From Bacteroidota bacterium (GTDB lineage Bacteria > Bacteroidota > Bacteroidia > Chitinophagales > Chitinophagaceae): a stretch of DNA of 64,000 nt. Positions 35,026-44,734 of the stretch are shown here, in pieces. Numbering within the stretch: position 1 is the first letter of the stretch; the number at the start of each line of letters is the position of its first letter. The notes under the pieces were generated by a model. That model ran no database searches and was not told the origin of the DNA. It saw only the letters and a program-made list of their open reading frames with translations. The DNA is taken from positions 1 to 64,000 of the forward strand of contig JAUZOA010000017.1 of the NCBI GenBank assembly GCA_030706685.1, in the 5' to 3' direction. A program made the position numbers and the translations under genes.

Positions 35026-36375
35026 ATGAAAAAACTTTTTATCGTTGCCGGGTGTTTGTTGCTGGTTGCCTGTTCTTTGGCACAGGATATCACTAAAAAA
35101 CTTCAACAAGCTTACCGGCAGTTTGAAGCTGATTCGCAACTCAAACATGCCATCAGTTCTTTGTACGTGATAGATGCAAGGACGAGTAAAGTAGTGTTTG
35201 ATAAGAATTCACAGGTAGGTTTGGCGCCGGCTTCTACACAAAAGATCATTACGGCTGCTACGAGTTTTGAATTGCTGGGGAGAGGGTACAGATATAAAAC
35301 CGAATTTGGCTTTTATCCAAATGACATACCGGTTGGCCCTATTACTATCAGAAGTTTTGGTGACCCAAGTTTTGGGAGCTCCCGTTACAACAGTACCAAC
35401 CCTGAAAAACTTCTTTCGGCCATTGTTCAAAAGGCAAAAGATTATGGGAGACCTTATTCAGGAATGTTTCAAATAGATAATACCAGTTTCGAAACACAGG
35501 TAATTCCGGATGGTTGGATATTTCAGGACATCGGGAATTATTACGGTGCGGGTGCAGGGGGGTTCAACTGGCGAGAAAATCAATTTGACCTCTACCTGAA
35601 ATCTGCAGGTAAAACCGGGGATTCAGTCCAGGTTCTTTCTGTAGCCGCGAATAAGAAATTTTCCACTTTTTTTATCAACGAACTCAGATCTGCCAGCAAA
35701 GGGACAGGTGACAACGCGTACATCTATTTACCAGTTGGGAACAATGAGTATATTGTCAGAGGAACTATTCCTGTAGATGAGAATAATTTTAAGATCAGCG
35801 GGGCAGTTTACGATGCTCCCGGATATTTTAGTTTCCAGGCCGGAAATGGCTTTACGCTTAGGAAGATTAAAGATCCTGTTAAAGTCTTTTATACCTATTA
35901 CTCTCCCGGCATGGATTCACTCATCTATTGGTTTCTTAAAAAAAGCATTAATCTTTATGGCGAAGCATTAATCAAAACTTTCGCTTATGAAGAGAAAGGA
36001 TTTGGCAGCACTGACAGTGGAGTAGCTATCGTAAAAGATTTCTGGAAGCAAAAAGGGCTTGATGAAGGTGAATTGAATATATCGGATGGTTCCGGTCTTT
36101 CACCTCAAAATCGTGTCACTACGCATGCGCAGGTGGAAATATTAAAATATGCCAGAACCAAAGACTGGTTCCCTTATTTCTTCGATGCCCTGCCGGAATA
36201 CAACGGAATGAAAATGAAAAGCGGCTCGATCAGGGATGTAAAAGCTTTCTGCGGGTATCAAAAAGGACGAGATGGTAATGAGTATATTTTTTCCTTCCTG
36301 GTGAATAATTATAATGGCTCGTCGTCAGGGGTAGTCAATAAGATGTATAAAGTGCTGGATGTGCTGAAGGAGTGA
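35026..36375 (+). CDS. dacB: D-alanyl-D-alanine carboxypeptidase/endopeptidase (PBP4 type)
   Basis: 449 residues with a signal peptide (MKKLFIVAGCLLLVACSLAQ). SxxK is S70-TQK (LAPASTQKIITAAT). SxN-like SDGSGLSPQNRVT and KSG-like MKSGSIRDV complete the class-C PBP active site. It cleaves D-Ala-D-Ala and cross-links in peptidoglycan. The signal contains a Cys (LVACS) but the lipobox is poor. TCACCACTCAC-type DNA follows the stop. Confidence 0.93.
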   Translation: MKKLFIVAGCLLLVACSLAQDITKKLQQAYRQFEADSQLKHAISSLYVIDARTSKVVFDKNSQVGLAPASTQKIITAATSFELLGRGYRYKTEFGFYPNDIPVGPITIRSFGDPSFGSSRYNSTNPEKLLSAIVQKAKDYGRPYSGMFQIDNTSFETQVIPDGWIFQDIGNYYGAGAGGFNWRENQFDLYLKSAGKTGDSVQVLSVAANKKFSTFFINELRSASKGTGDNAYIYLPVGNNEYIVRGTIPVDENNFKISGAVYDAPGYFSFQAGNGFTLRKIKDPVKVFYTYYSPGMDSLIYWFLKKSINLYGEALIKTFAYEEKGFGSTDSGVAIVKDFWKQKGLDEGELNISDGSGLSPQNRVTTHAQVEILKYARTKDWFPYFFDALPEYNGMKMKSGSIRDVKAFCGYQKGRDGNEYIFSFLVNNYNGSSSGVVNKMYKVLDVLKE

Positions 36376-36376
36376 G

Positions 36377-36402
36377 CGATGAGTGGTCAGTGGTGAGTAG
36401 TG
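36377..36402. repeat. TCACCACTCAC-type repeat after dacB
   Basis: ATGAGTGGTCAGTGG and TGAGTAGTG (plus strand) are the complement of TCACCACTGACCACTCA, related to the sequences inside the S9 peptidase and E2 genes. No ORF is affected here. Confidence 0.5.
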
Positions 36403-36465
36403 AAAGAAGCCTTATATTCACTCCCGTAAACAATAAACTGTGGATCAAAAACTATAAACCTTATT

Positions 36466-36894
36466 ATGAGCGGGCAAAATTATAAGAATCATTCCCGGTA
36501 TATTTTTCAATGGCATATCCTCACTGGAGCGGCTGTAATTGCTGTCGTTATCGGCAGTATCATCAATGTTGTCAATTCCGCTAAAGAAAATATCTATTCA
36601 GCGTCTTTACTGGTTGCCGTATCGTTGATCCTTGCCAGTATTTTCTGGTATTCCAGACAATTTGCGCTTCGTGCGCAGGACAGGGCTATTCGCGCGGAAG
36701 AAAATTTCCGTCATTTTATTCTTACGGGCAAACCATTGGATAAGCAGTTGCGAATGGGGCAGATTATCGCTCTTCGGTTTGCCTCCGACGAAGAATTTCC
36801 TCTATTAGCACAGAAGGCGGTCAATGAAGGATTGAATGGCCGGGAAATAAAGAAAGCTATCAAAAGCTGGCGGCCGGATTATCACCGGGCGTAG
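36466..36894 (+). CDS. DUF6526 family membrane protein
   Basis: 142 residues. Two membrane segments (about 17-34 and 42-60) are followed by a soluble region RAQDRAIRAEENFRHFILTGKPLDKQLRMGQIIALRFASD, described here by its position at about 68-107. This RAQDRAIRAEE pattern defines the family. It is widespread in Bacteroidota with no known function. It follows dacB by about 90 bases. Confidence 0.85.
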   Translation: MSGQNYKNHSRYIFQWHILTGAAVIAVVIGSIINVVNSAKENIYSASLLVAVSLILASIFWYSRQFALRAQDRAIRAEENFRHFILTGKPLDKQLRMGQIIALRFASDEEFPLLAQKAVNEGLNGREIKKAIKSWRPDYHRA

Positions 36895-36992
36895 CAATAA
36901 GTAATATGCGATAGACAACAAGCAATCAGCAACCGGGAATCACAAAATTGAAAGAGACTGTAGGTTGCCAGTTTTTCCTGTTGTCTATTCCA

Positions 36993-38015
36993 TCAAAGTC
37001 CGAAGCGGTGAAGGAATGACATATCTACTGACAGCAACCACGGAGCTGCAAAAGCCGTTGCCCAGATAATGAGAAGGAATATTTTTCCTGCCAGTGGCAC
37101 ATCCTGTATCAGGTGACGATGAAGCAGGCTTTGTATGGTAGCCATTATTTTATCTTCCCGTGAGTCATATTGATAAGGCGGGGCAGGGGGTACATCTTTG
37201 AAGGCCGGGTATTCTTCGATCAGCATATTCCTGATCTTCCAGTAATCCGTATCGGGCATGTCTTCATAAGAGGTGTCGAGGTTGATACCGGCTGTTTCCA
37301 CTTTCTTTTCTATTGAATTTAATTTTGAATCGCCGAACATACGGAAAAGCATCATAGCCGGAAAGATCAGCAGAATATAGGCGGGGCGGTCCATTCCAAA
37401 TAATGCTATCCAGCATAAAAAGCCCGCGGAAAGGAAAACAAAAGCTTTACTCACCCAGCTTTCTTCATCCAGGAAAACCCGGTTCATTAGTTGTCCTCCA
37501 TCCAATGGATAAACGGGCACCAGGTTAATCATATTCAAAAATATAAATGATAATGAGATAGTGTAAAAAGAAATACCGGCGATAGAAAGATCGGGGTTGT
37601 TTGTATAGAGCAGGTATAAGACAGAACCGAGTACAATGCCGGGAAGAGGGCCGGCCAATAAAATGATCGCGGATTCTTTCTGTGACACTTCTCTTTTGCT
37701 GCCGGATGCATAAGCACCTAACAACGGGATGAAAAAAATACCCAGGTCTTTATAGCGAAAAGATTTCATGGCAAAAAAATGCCCCAGTTCATGAAAGACA
37801 ACAATGACTGTGATAAGCAGCAGCATTTCAAAACTACGAAAGAGATAGTAACCAAGAACAAGATAAAGAGCCAGGCTGCTGGCGGAACGCAGCCATATAT
37901 TTACTTTGCTTTTTGGTTCCTCCCCGGGGGGCTTAGGAGGAATGACCAATAAGGCTTCAGTAGGTGAGGGATCTTCCTGTTTCAAAGGACTGCCGGGTGC
38001 TGAATAATTCTCCAT
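36993..38015 (-). CDS. Site-2 (M50) metalloprotease family protein
   Basis: 340 residues. HELGHF (H75, E76, H79) and VYPLDGGQLMN complete the zinc site, within about six membrane segments. There is no PDZ domain, unlike RseP at 20155. The N-terminal 35 residues are proline-rich and cytoplasmic-looking; the C-terminal region is a cytoplasmic helix and a final membrane segment. The substrate is unknown. The start lies nine bases from the stop of the thioesterase gene, so they are probably co-transcribed. Confidence 0.92.
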   Translation of the reverse strand: MENYSAPGSPLKQEDPSPTEALLVIPPKPPGEEPKSKVNIWLRSASSLALYLVLGYYLFRSFEMLLLITVIVVFHELGHFFAMKSFRYKDLGIFFIPLLGAYASGSKREVSQKESAIILLAGPLPGIVLGSVLYLLYTNNPDLSIAGISFYTISLSFIFLNMINLVPVYPLDGGQLMNRVFLDEESWVSKAFVFLSAGFLCWIALFGMDRPAYILLIFPAMMLFRMFGDSKLNSIEKKVETAGINLDTSYEDMPDTDYWKIRNMLIEEYPAFKDVPPAPPYQYDSREDKIMATIQSLLHRHLIQDVPLAGKIFLLIIWATAFAAPWLLSVDMSFLHRFGL

Positions 38016-38024
38016 GAAATAAAA

Positions 38025-38435
38025 TTAACTAAAATAAGGTTTAAGTTTTTTCAATAAGGGTTCGGGCATGGTTGTCTGTTTCTTGCCTTTGGCCTCCAAA
38101 AAATACAAAATGATTTTTGCAGTTGCCAGTAATTCTTTTTTTTCATTGAAAACCTCGTGGTGGAACTCGATTTTATGATGCAGGGGCAATTCCTTCAATA
38201 TCACTTTTATGGTTAACAAGTCATCGTATAACGCCGGCCGGAGATACCGGCACTGGACTTCGATCACCGGCATGATAACACCCATTTTTTCCATGTCGGC
38301 ATAGGTGAACCCTAATTGACGGATAGATTCGGCCCTGGCCGATTCGAAATAAGGGAAATAGTTGCTATGATAAACGACACCCATTTGGTCAGTTTCTGCA
38401 TAGCGGACACGTAGTTGTGTTTCGGAAGTGAACAT
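38025..38435 (-). CDS. Acyl-CoA thioesterase (hotdog fold)
   Basis: 136 residues. RVRYAETDQMGVVYHSNYFPYFE is the YbgC/FadM motif with the catalytic Asp in ETDQMG, described at about residues 9-31. Single hotdog domain, cytoplasmic, cleaving acyl-CoA esters. Bacteroidota members of this type often act on 4-hydroxybenzoyl-CoA or medium-chain acyl-CoA. It precedes the site-2 protease gene. Confidence 0.9.
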   Translation of the reverse strand: MFTSETQLRVRYAETDQMGVVYHSNYFPYFESARAESIRQLGFTYADMEKMGVIMPVIEVQCRYLRPALYDDLLTIKVILKELPLHHKIEFHHEVFNEKKELLATAKIILYFLEAKGKKQTTMPEPLLKKLKPYFS

Positions 38436-38531
38436 TCGTTTCTGGTTCGTTATATTTCTGTTCTTTTTTGAAAGTTGAAATTTCCCTGCTGTTTAACCGT
38501 GTTGGCCATAACTATTTCCCGAAGCTAATTA

Positions 38532-38939
38532 TTATTTGCTGATCATACGATCCATACTGAGTTTGCCGGGGCCCATAAAAAAGATCGCGATGAATATAGT
38601 AAGAAATAAAGCAGCGAGTTGACCATCCCCGAACAGATCACCATGATGGGAGTAAAATAATGCCACGGACATTCCAATGATCAATGGAATGCAGGCCATC
38701 CGTGTAAGCAGGCCCACTATAAGAAACATTGAACAGAAAAACTCGGCAAATATGAGCAGGGCAAGGGACAGGGACCTGCCTATATGAAAGGGATCGGAAA
38801 ATCCCGGCGCATATTCCGCAAATTTGGTCAGTTTATCATAGCCATGCGGTATCATCATGGCGCCTGCAGCGGCCCGAAGAAGAAAAATGACAATGGAAAG
38901 AGAAGTTTCCGGAGACGTTGAACTGAAGATTTTTTTCAT
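38532..38939 (-). CDS. DoxX family membrane protein
   Basis: 135 residues with four membrane segments. The DoxX pattern is visible in LLRAAAGAMMIPHGYDKLTKFAEYAPGF and in FAEFFCSMFLIVGLLTRMACIPLI, here given by position at about 21-48 and 68-91. Function is uncertain; family members have been linked to membrane redox or sulfur metabolism. It lies about 100 bases upstream of the thioesterase gene in the same direction. Confidence 0.88.
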   Translation of the reverse strand: MKKIFSSTSPETSLSIVIFLLRAAAGAMMIPHGYDKLTKFAEYAPGFSDPFHIGRSLSLALLIFAEFFCSMFLIVGLLTRMACIPLIIGMSVALFYSHHGDLFGDGQLAALFLTIFIAIFFMGPGKLSMDRMISK

Positions 38940-39058
38940 AGATGGGTTTCAGTTTTCAATATCGAAAAGGTAGTCCATTCTTTTGCTTAACAATTTAAAT
39001 GAATAAAATGTTAAACATTTTGAATAAATAAACTTATTAACACCTGTTTGGAATGATG

Positions 39059-39089
39059 TTTGGTCAATCTTGTAATAATTTGAAATTTG
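39059..39089 (+). promoter_or_regulatory. Candidate promoter of the TPR-outer-membrane operon
   Basis: TTTG (39059-39062), a 19-base spacer and GAAATTTG (39082-39089) match TTTG-N19-TAnnTTTG with one mismatch. The predicted start of transcription is about 30 bases before the TPR gene ATG at 39127. Confidence 0.5.
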
Positions 39090-39126
39090 CGGCGTTAATC
39101 CACCAACGGTTTAAAGGACATCCAGC

Positions 39127-42100
39127 ATGAAGAATCAAATACTGTTCGTAATAGCCATTTTTCTGAGTGTGGCTAGTTTTTCCCAGCAAACTTCTTTTTT
39201 TTCCGATCCCCAGGCCAAATTCAAAGAAGCCAAAGAATATTTTCAAAAAGAACAATACAGCCTCGCTTATCCTTTGCTGAAAGAATTACAGCAATCGGTA
39301 AAGGAAACGGATAAAGCCAATCATTCCATCACGGTGCAGGAAATCAATTATTATGCTACTGCCTGTGCTTTAAAACAAAATGAAAGCCGGGCCGAAGAAC
39401 AGGCCATTGATTATATTGACCTGGAAAAAAATACCGCAAGGGTGCAAATGATGAGTTTTCACCTTGGTGAATATTATTTCAGGAAACAGAACTTTCCCAA
39501 GGCAGTGCAGCAATACGAGCAAACCAATATTGCGAACCTCAGCAACACTGAAATCGCGCAGATGAAATTTCACCAGGGATATTCTTATTTTACCCTGCAG
39601 CAGTTTGCCAGGGCAAAACCTTTGTTCAATACTATCCGGACCATGAAGGATGATCCTGATTATATAGAGGCAAATTATTATTATGGTTTTCTTTCCTTCC
39701 GGGACAGGCAGTACAATGACGCGCTGGAAAGTTTCAAAATAGTCGAAAACGAAAAGGATTATGCCACCGTTGTCCCTTATTACATTGCCCAGATATACTA
39801 TATACAGGGAAAGAAAGAGGATGCATTAAAATACGCGGAAACGAAAATTAAGACCGGACAATCGCAATACTATGACCTTGAAATGAAACAAATGATCGGT
39901 CATGGTTATTTTGAGAGACAGGAGTACGATAAAGCATTGCCCTACCTGGAAGATTATGTAACGCGTTCTCAAAAAGTCCGCCGCGAGGATCTCTATGAAC
40001 TTTCCTATTCTTACTATAAAGCAAACCAGCTCCCCAAAGCGATTAACGGGTTTAAACAATTGAGCGGGAAAGAAGATTCGCTGAGCCAGAGTGCCATGTA
40101 TTTACTGGGAGATGCCTATCTCCGGACTAACCAGAAAACAAATGCCAGGAATGCTTTTCTTTTTTGCGCATCCAATAGCAGCGATAAGAAACAACAGGAA
40201 ATCTCAAAATACCAGTACGCCAAACTTTCTTATGAGCTGGGCTACCAGGATGAAGCATTAAATGGTTTGAAATCTTTTCTTAATGATTATCCCAATTCAA
40301 CATATAATACCGAGGCAAAAGACCTGCTGGTAGCTGTTTTGACCAATACGAATAATTACCGCGAAGCCTTGTCCCTGATGGATGGCATGAGTAACCCCTC
40401 CGCCAATGCGAAAAGATTATATCCAAGGATCCTGTATGGCCGTGCTGCGGAATTGATCAATGATGGGAGACTGGCCGAAGCGGAATCGTTAATTGATAAA
40501 GCGCTGAAAGATCCGAACAATGGATCCATAGCCGGTTTACTGGATTTCTGGAAAGCGGAACTTTCTTACCGGAATAACAAGCTGGATGATGCTATCAAAT
40601 ATTATAATGCTTATATAAGTGCGGGTTCGCCAACAGGAGGAGAAGCCAATGCTTCCAATGCAAAATATAACCTGGGGTATTGCTATTTGCGTAAAGAAAA
40701 CTATGATGCGGCCATTGGTTTCTTCGAACCCCTGGCAAAGAATCCTGCGCTAAACTCCGATGAACTGGTACAGGATGCTTATATCCGCACAGCGGATTGT
40801 TATTTTATGAGCAAGAATTACGCCCGGGCAAAAGTGATGTACGATAATGTCATAAAATTCTCCTGGCCGGCGGAAGATTATGCCACCTTCCAGGATGCTA
40901 TGATCACGGGTATCAAAAGCTCTAAAGACAAGATCGCGTTGCTCAGTACCATGAACAGGAAATTCCCTTCTTCCTCGCTGGTAACGGATGCCAATATGGA
41001 GATCGCTAATACCTATATGTCCGATCAAAGGTTCAATGAAGCGATACCCTTCTATACTAATGTCATTAAAAGCAGTGGCAATACAAGCCTGAAGCCGCAA
41101 GCTTACCTGAAGACGGCGGTGGCGTATTACAATCTTAATAATAACCGGGAAGCGATCAACCAGTACAAGACTTTAATTACCCAATATCCCAATTCGCCCG
41201 AAGCCGATGTCGCACTCGATAATGTAAAGGATATTTACGTGGAAGATGCCAAGCCGGACGAATATGCCGCATTTATGCGTCAGGCCGGCCGGCCGATAAG
41301 TGTCACCACAGAAGATTCGCTTACCTGGTCTGCTGCTGAAACACAATATTCAAATGGAAATACTGCGGCTGCCCTGGGTGCTATTACGGCTTACCTGCAA
41401 AAATTCCCCAATGGCGTCTATGCTATTGATGCCAGTTTTTATAAAGGAGAGATATATAATGTAAAAAAAGACTGGAACAATGCTCTTTCGGGCTATGAAA
41501 CTGTAGCTGCCAATGCACCCAATCAATATGCAGAGAAAGCGATATTGGCAGCGGCAAGGATATGTTTCTTTGAACTGAAAAATTACCCTAAAGCGGAAAC
41601 ATATTATATACAGTTGAACCAGGTTACTTCCAGCCAGGAAAACAAACTGGAAGCCATGCGTGGTTTATTGCGCAGCCAGTACCAGCAACAGAAATGGGCC
41701 GACGCGGCGGCAAGCGGTAAAGACCTCGTAGCGGCAAAAGGAAGCAGCTCCGATGATAAGGCCCTTGCCAATATGGCTATTGCGAAATCCTATGAGATTG
41801 CGGCGCAATATGACCTGGCCCTGGCCAATTTTAAATCTGTAGTACAACTGAATAAGGCGGCCCTCGCGGCCGAGGCAAGATACGAGATCGCTAATTGCTG
41901 GTTTGCTTTGAAAAAATTAAGTGACGCGGAAAAAGCAGCTTTCGAGACCATCAACAAATCGGGCTCTTATGATTACTGGGTGACCAAAGCTTATATTCTG
42001 CTTGGCGATATTTATTACGAGGAGAAGGATTATTTCAATGCCAAGGCAACTTTCCAGAGTATTGTCGACAACAGCATTAATGCGGAACTGAAGACTGAGG

Positions 42101-42162
42101 CACAGACAAAACTTACTAAGGTGATGGATGAAGAAAGTAAAGGCAGTAAGGTAAATAACTAG
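39127..42162 (+). CDS. Large periplasmic tetratricopeptide-repeat protein
   Basis: 1011 residues with a signal peptide (MKNQILFVIAIFLSVASFSQ). The rest is a solenoid of TPRs: FKEAKEYFQKEQYSLAYPL near 33, AVQQYEQTNIANLS, FARAKPLFNTIRT, YDKALPYLEDYV, YDAAIGFFEPLAK, NREAINQYKTLITQYPNSPEA, WNNALSGYETVA. The GYSYF/GYCYL-type starts and NSPEA/NSTYN turns give more than 20 repeats. It is probably an envelope scaffold. It heads a set with a barrel protein and an HU-CCDC81 protein, a recurrent trio in related bacteria. Confidence 0.9.
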   Translation: MKNQILFVIAIFLSVASFSQQTSFFSDPQAKFKEAKEYFQKEQYSLAYPLLKELQQSVKETDKANHSITVQEINYYATACALKQNESRAEEQAIDYIDLEKNTARVQMMSFHLGEYYFRKQNFPKAVQQYEQTNIANLSNTEIAQMKFHQGYSYFTLQQFARAKPLFNTIRTMKDDPDYIEANYYYGFLSFRDRQYNDALESFKIVENEKDYATVVPYYIAQIYYIQGKKEDALKYAETKIKTGQSQYYDLEMKQMIGHGYFERQEYDKALPYLEDYVTRSQKVRREDLYELSYSYYKANQLPKAINGFKQLSGKEDSLSQSAMYLLGDAYLRTNQKTNARNAFLFCASNSSDKKQQEISKYQYAKLSYELGYQDEALNGLKSFLNDYPNSTYNTEAKDLLVAVLTNTNNYREALSLMDGMSNPSANAKRLYPRILYGRAAELINDGRLAEAESLIDKALKDPNNGSIAGLLDFWKAELSYRNNKLDDAIKYYNAYISAGSPTGGEANASNAKYNLGYCYLRKENYDAAIGFFEPLAKNPALNSDELVQDAYIRTADCYFMSKNYARAKVMYDNVIKFSWPAEDYATFQDAMITGIKSSKDKIALLSTMNRKFPSSSLVTDANMEIANTYMSDQRFNEAIPFYTNVIKSSGNTSLKPQAYLKTAVAYYNLNNNREAINQYKTLITQYPNSPEADVALDNVKDIYVEDAKPDEYAAFMRQAGRPISVTTEDSLTWSAAETQYSNGNTAAALGAITAYLQKFPNGVYAIDASFYKGEIYNVKKDWNNALSGYETVAANAPNQYAEKAILAAARICFFELKNYPKAETYYIQLNQVTSSQENKLEAMRGLLRSQYQQQKWADAAASGKDLVAAKGSSSDDKALANMAIAKSYEIAAQYDLALANFKSVVQLNKAALAAEARYEIANCWFALKKLSDAEKAAFETINKSGSYDYWVTKAYILLGDIYYEEKDYFNAKATFQSIVDNSINAELKTEAQTKLTKVMDEESKGSKVNN

Positions 42163-42302
42163 TATGGTTTAAGGGGTTAGATGGTTTAACGTTTAAAGGT
42201 TCATAAAGCGGGTAGTTATGGTATATCAAGAACCACTCCAATAAAGAACATTAAACCCTTCAAACTTTTAATCCTTAAACGATATAGCGATAAATAAATT
42301 AC

Positions 42303-43964
42303 ATGAAACCACTTTTTAATAGAACAGGCCTTTTAGCTTTATTAGTCGTGCTTGCAGGGCAGGTATTGTACGCGCAGAAGAATGATACTACCCGCAAGAG
42401 ATCGGTAGATATCACATCGGCATTCAAACCGGTATTGCGGGAATCCGCCAAAATCAATTTTAATGCTACCCCGCCAGCTGCGGATACAACCAGGCCCAGG
42501 CTGCAATATGATATTCCAAGCCCTAATTTATTATTTGCTTACCAACCGGGTTCATTAAAACCATTGGCACTCCAGGTAGATTCAGTAGGGAAATGGGATA
42601 ACAGCAGTTATATAAAAGCAGGGTTTGGCAGTTTGAAAACTCCCTATATACAGGCAGGTTTTTCTTTCGGTGACGGAAATACGGCAGGCGCGAATATTTA
42701 TGCAAAGCATGTTTCATCCCAGGGGAAAAGAGAATTCCAGGATTTCACGACCACGCAGGTAAAGTTGAGCGGTTTTTACAAGACCGTGCAGAATATGGAA
42801 TGGGATGCGAGCCTCGGTATGAAAGCAGATAAAACCTATAAATATGGCTTTCAGCCGGAATCGCTTTCTTATCCCGGTGATTCTTTGAAACAGAATTTTC
42901 AAACTATATCTGGCAGGGTAAATGTTCATAATATCAATAAAACAGCATTCGGGCTCAATTATTCCCCGGAAATAAGGATAGATGTGTTCAGCGATAATCT
43001 TAAGAATAATGAAAGTAATACAGTGATTGACCTTCCGTTGGAAAAAACCATCGGGCAGGATTTTGCCGTAAAGCTGGGTCTTACATTCGACCTTACACGC
43101 CTGTCTCCCAAAGACAAGTCAGGCGCGGTCAATAACACGATGTATTATATTGCACCATCGGTATTGTATAAGAAGTCAAACCTTAACCTGCAGGTGGGTA
43201 TCCGGCCGTCCTGGGATAACAAGGTCTTTAAGATGTTTCCCAATATATTGGCCGATGTCGGCACCGAAGATCAGCGGTTTACCTTTCAAATTGGGTGGAC
43301 AGGTTACCTGCGTAAAACATCTTATGAATACCTGGCTTCACAAAATCCCTGGCTCTGGTTACCTTCTTCGTGGCTGAATACAAAGATCGAAGAGCGTTTT
43401 GCAGGATTTAAAGGTTCTGTCGGCGATCATTTCAGTTACAGCGCCAAAGTTGCATTCAATAAAATAAACGATCAGCCTTTATTCATTAACGATACTTCTG
43501 CTACGGGAGATGGCAAATCATTCCGGGTGGTCAACGAAAGACAACTAAATGTTTTGAATTTTGGCGGTGAGCTTGGTTATAATGTAGAAGAAAAATTTTC
43601 GTTGGTCACCGGCCTGCATTTTAACCAATATACCGGGTTGGAAGACAATAAAAAAGCCTGGGGCCTGCTTCCGCTTGAACTGAATGCGGCCCTTCGCCTG
43701 CAGGTGATAAAGGACTTGTGGCTGAAAGGCGACCTGTTTGCCTGGAGCGGTACTCAATACCTGAAAAAAGATGGTAGTAATGGCAAGCTCGACGGAGCCT
43801 TTGATCTCAATGCCGGCCTTGAATTCAAAATAACAAAGAACCTTAATCTCTGGACACAATTCAATAATATCTTCAATAAGGAATACCAGCGCTGGAACCA
43901 ATACCCGGTATATGGGTTCAACTTTACCGCAGGTATCGTATTTTCGTTTGCCCAAAAGAATTGA
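42303..43964 (+). CDS. Outer-membrane beta-barrel (TonB-receptor-like) protein
   Basis: 553 residues with a signal peptide (MKPLFNRTGLLALLVVLAGQVLYAQ). A short extension (RSVDITSAFKPVLRESAKINFNA) precedes repeated amphipathic strands and turns such as WDNSSYIKAGFGSLKTPYIQAG and FSYSAKVAFNKIND. It ends in GFNFTAGIVFSFAQKN, a typical terminal barrel strand. There is no plug domain, so it is not a standard TonB transporter. The next gene begins one base after its stop, implying co-translation. Confidence 0.85.
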   Translation: MKPLFNRTGLLALLVVLAGQVLYAQKNDTTRKRSVDITSAFKPVLRESAKINFNATPPAADTTRPRLQYDIPSPNLLFAYQPGSLKPLALQVDSVGKWDNSSYIKAGFGSLKTPYIQAGFSFGDGNTAGANIYAKHVSSQGKREFQDFTTTQVKLSGFYKTVQNMEWDASLGMKADKTYKYGFQPESLSYPGDSLKQNFQTISGRVNVHNINKTAFGLNYSPEIRIDVFSDNLKNNESNTVIDLPLEKTIGQDFAVKLGLTFDLTRLSPKDKSGAVNNTMYYIAPSVLYKKSNLNLQVGIRPSWDNKVFKMFPNILADVGTEDQRFTFQIGWTGYLRKTSYEYLASQNPWLWLPSSWLNTKIEERFAGFKGSVGDHFSYSAKVAFNKINDQPLFINDTSATGDGKSFRVVNERQLNVLNFGGELGYNVEEKFSLVTGLHFNQYTGLEDNKKAWGLLPLELNAALRLQVIKDLWLKGDLFAWSGTQYLKKDGSNGKLDGAFDLNAGLEFKITKNLNLWTQFNNIFNKEYQRWNQYPVYGFNFTAGIVFSFAQKN

Positions 43965-43965
43965 G

Positions 43966-44610
43966 ATGTACCAGGACTTGTATGAATACCTTATTTTGAA
44001 CAGGCAATTGAATTTGCCCGGGATCGGAACATTCCTTATCGAAAGAAAGCCTGCTGAAACAGATATTAGCCACAGGCAAATCAATTCTCCCGCGTATACG
44101 ATCACCCTGCAACCGGATAATTCTACTCCTGCTAAAAGATTTTTTTATTGGCTGGCGGACAAGTTGAATATTCACTATCATGAAGCCATTGTTCGCTTTA
44201 ATAGCTTTGTTTTTGACCTGCGGAGCCAGGTTTTGTCGGGCAGTAAAGTTACCTGGGCGAATATGGGGACATTGACCCGGGGAATGACAGGCGAGATCAG
44301 GTTTGACGGTGGTATAAAAGATTTCTCATTTGATCCTCCTGTCAGTGCGGCCAGGATCATACGCGAAAAAGCTGTGCATACGGTAAGAGTAGGGGAGCAG
44401 GAAAAAACATCCGTAGAGATGACCGAATGGCTGAACCCCGAAGAAAAAGCAAGATCCTATTGGTGGGCGCCATCTTTGATTGTCGCTATACTGCTTGCTA
44501 TTATTATTGGCCTGTATTTCTCACAAGAGGGGGCCAGTGTATCTTCTGCCGGCAATCAGCAAACAATTACTCCACAGAAAGCATCCGGTGTATATACGAT
44601 ACTTCAGTGA
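43966..44610 (+). CDS. HU-CCDC81 domain membrane protein
   Basis: 214 residues from the ATG at 43966 (one base after the preceding TGA). The N-terminal 65 residues resemble the HU-like CCDC81 domain of Bacteroidota (YLILNRQLNLPGIGTFLIER). A second unit follows (HEAIVRFNSFVFDLRSQVLSG, GSKVTWANMGTLTRGMTGEI). One membrane segment lies near 173-190. A C-terminal SPOR domain is common in this family but absent here; the tail is short and Ser/Gln/Thr-rich. The protein is likely to face the cytoplasm with its HU domains. Confidence 0.82.
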   Translation: MYQDLYEYLILNRQLNLPGIGTFLIERKPAETDISHRQINSPAYTITLQPDNSTPAKRFFYWLADKLNIHYHEAIVRFNSFVFDLRSQVLSGSKVTWANMGTLTRGMTGEIRFDGGIKDFSFDPPVSAARIIREKAVHTVRVGEQEKTSVEMTEWLNPEEKARSYWWAPSLIVAILLAIIIGLYFSQEGASVSSAGNQQTITPQKASGVYTILQ

Positions 44611-44634
44611 TTTCAGCTTGAGCTTGATTTGCAT

Positions 44635-44725
44635 GTACGATGTCAGGTGTACGATGTACGCCTGTCCGTTGTTTAAGGAATTTTCATTTTACAGTTTGGC
44701 GTACATCGTACATCTAACATCGTAC
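44635..44725. repeat. GTACGATGTACGCC palindromic element, copy C (complete)
   Basis: The 28-base left arm (44635-44662: GTACGATGT...GTACGATGTACGCC) pairs with the right arm at 44698-44725 with two mismatches, around a 35-base centre. This is the best-preserved copy of the family. It lies in the spacer between the HU-CCDC81 gene and the methyltransferase gene. Confidence 0.85.
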
Positions 44726-44734
44726 TTTTGATTT

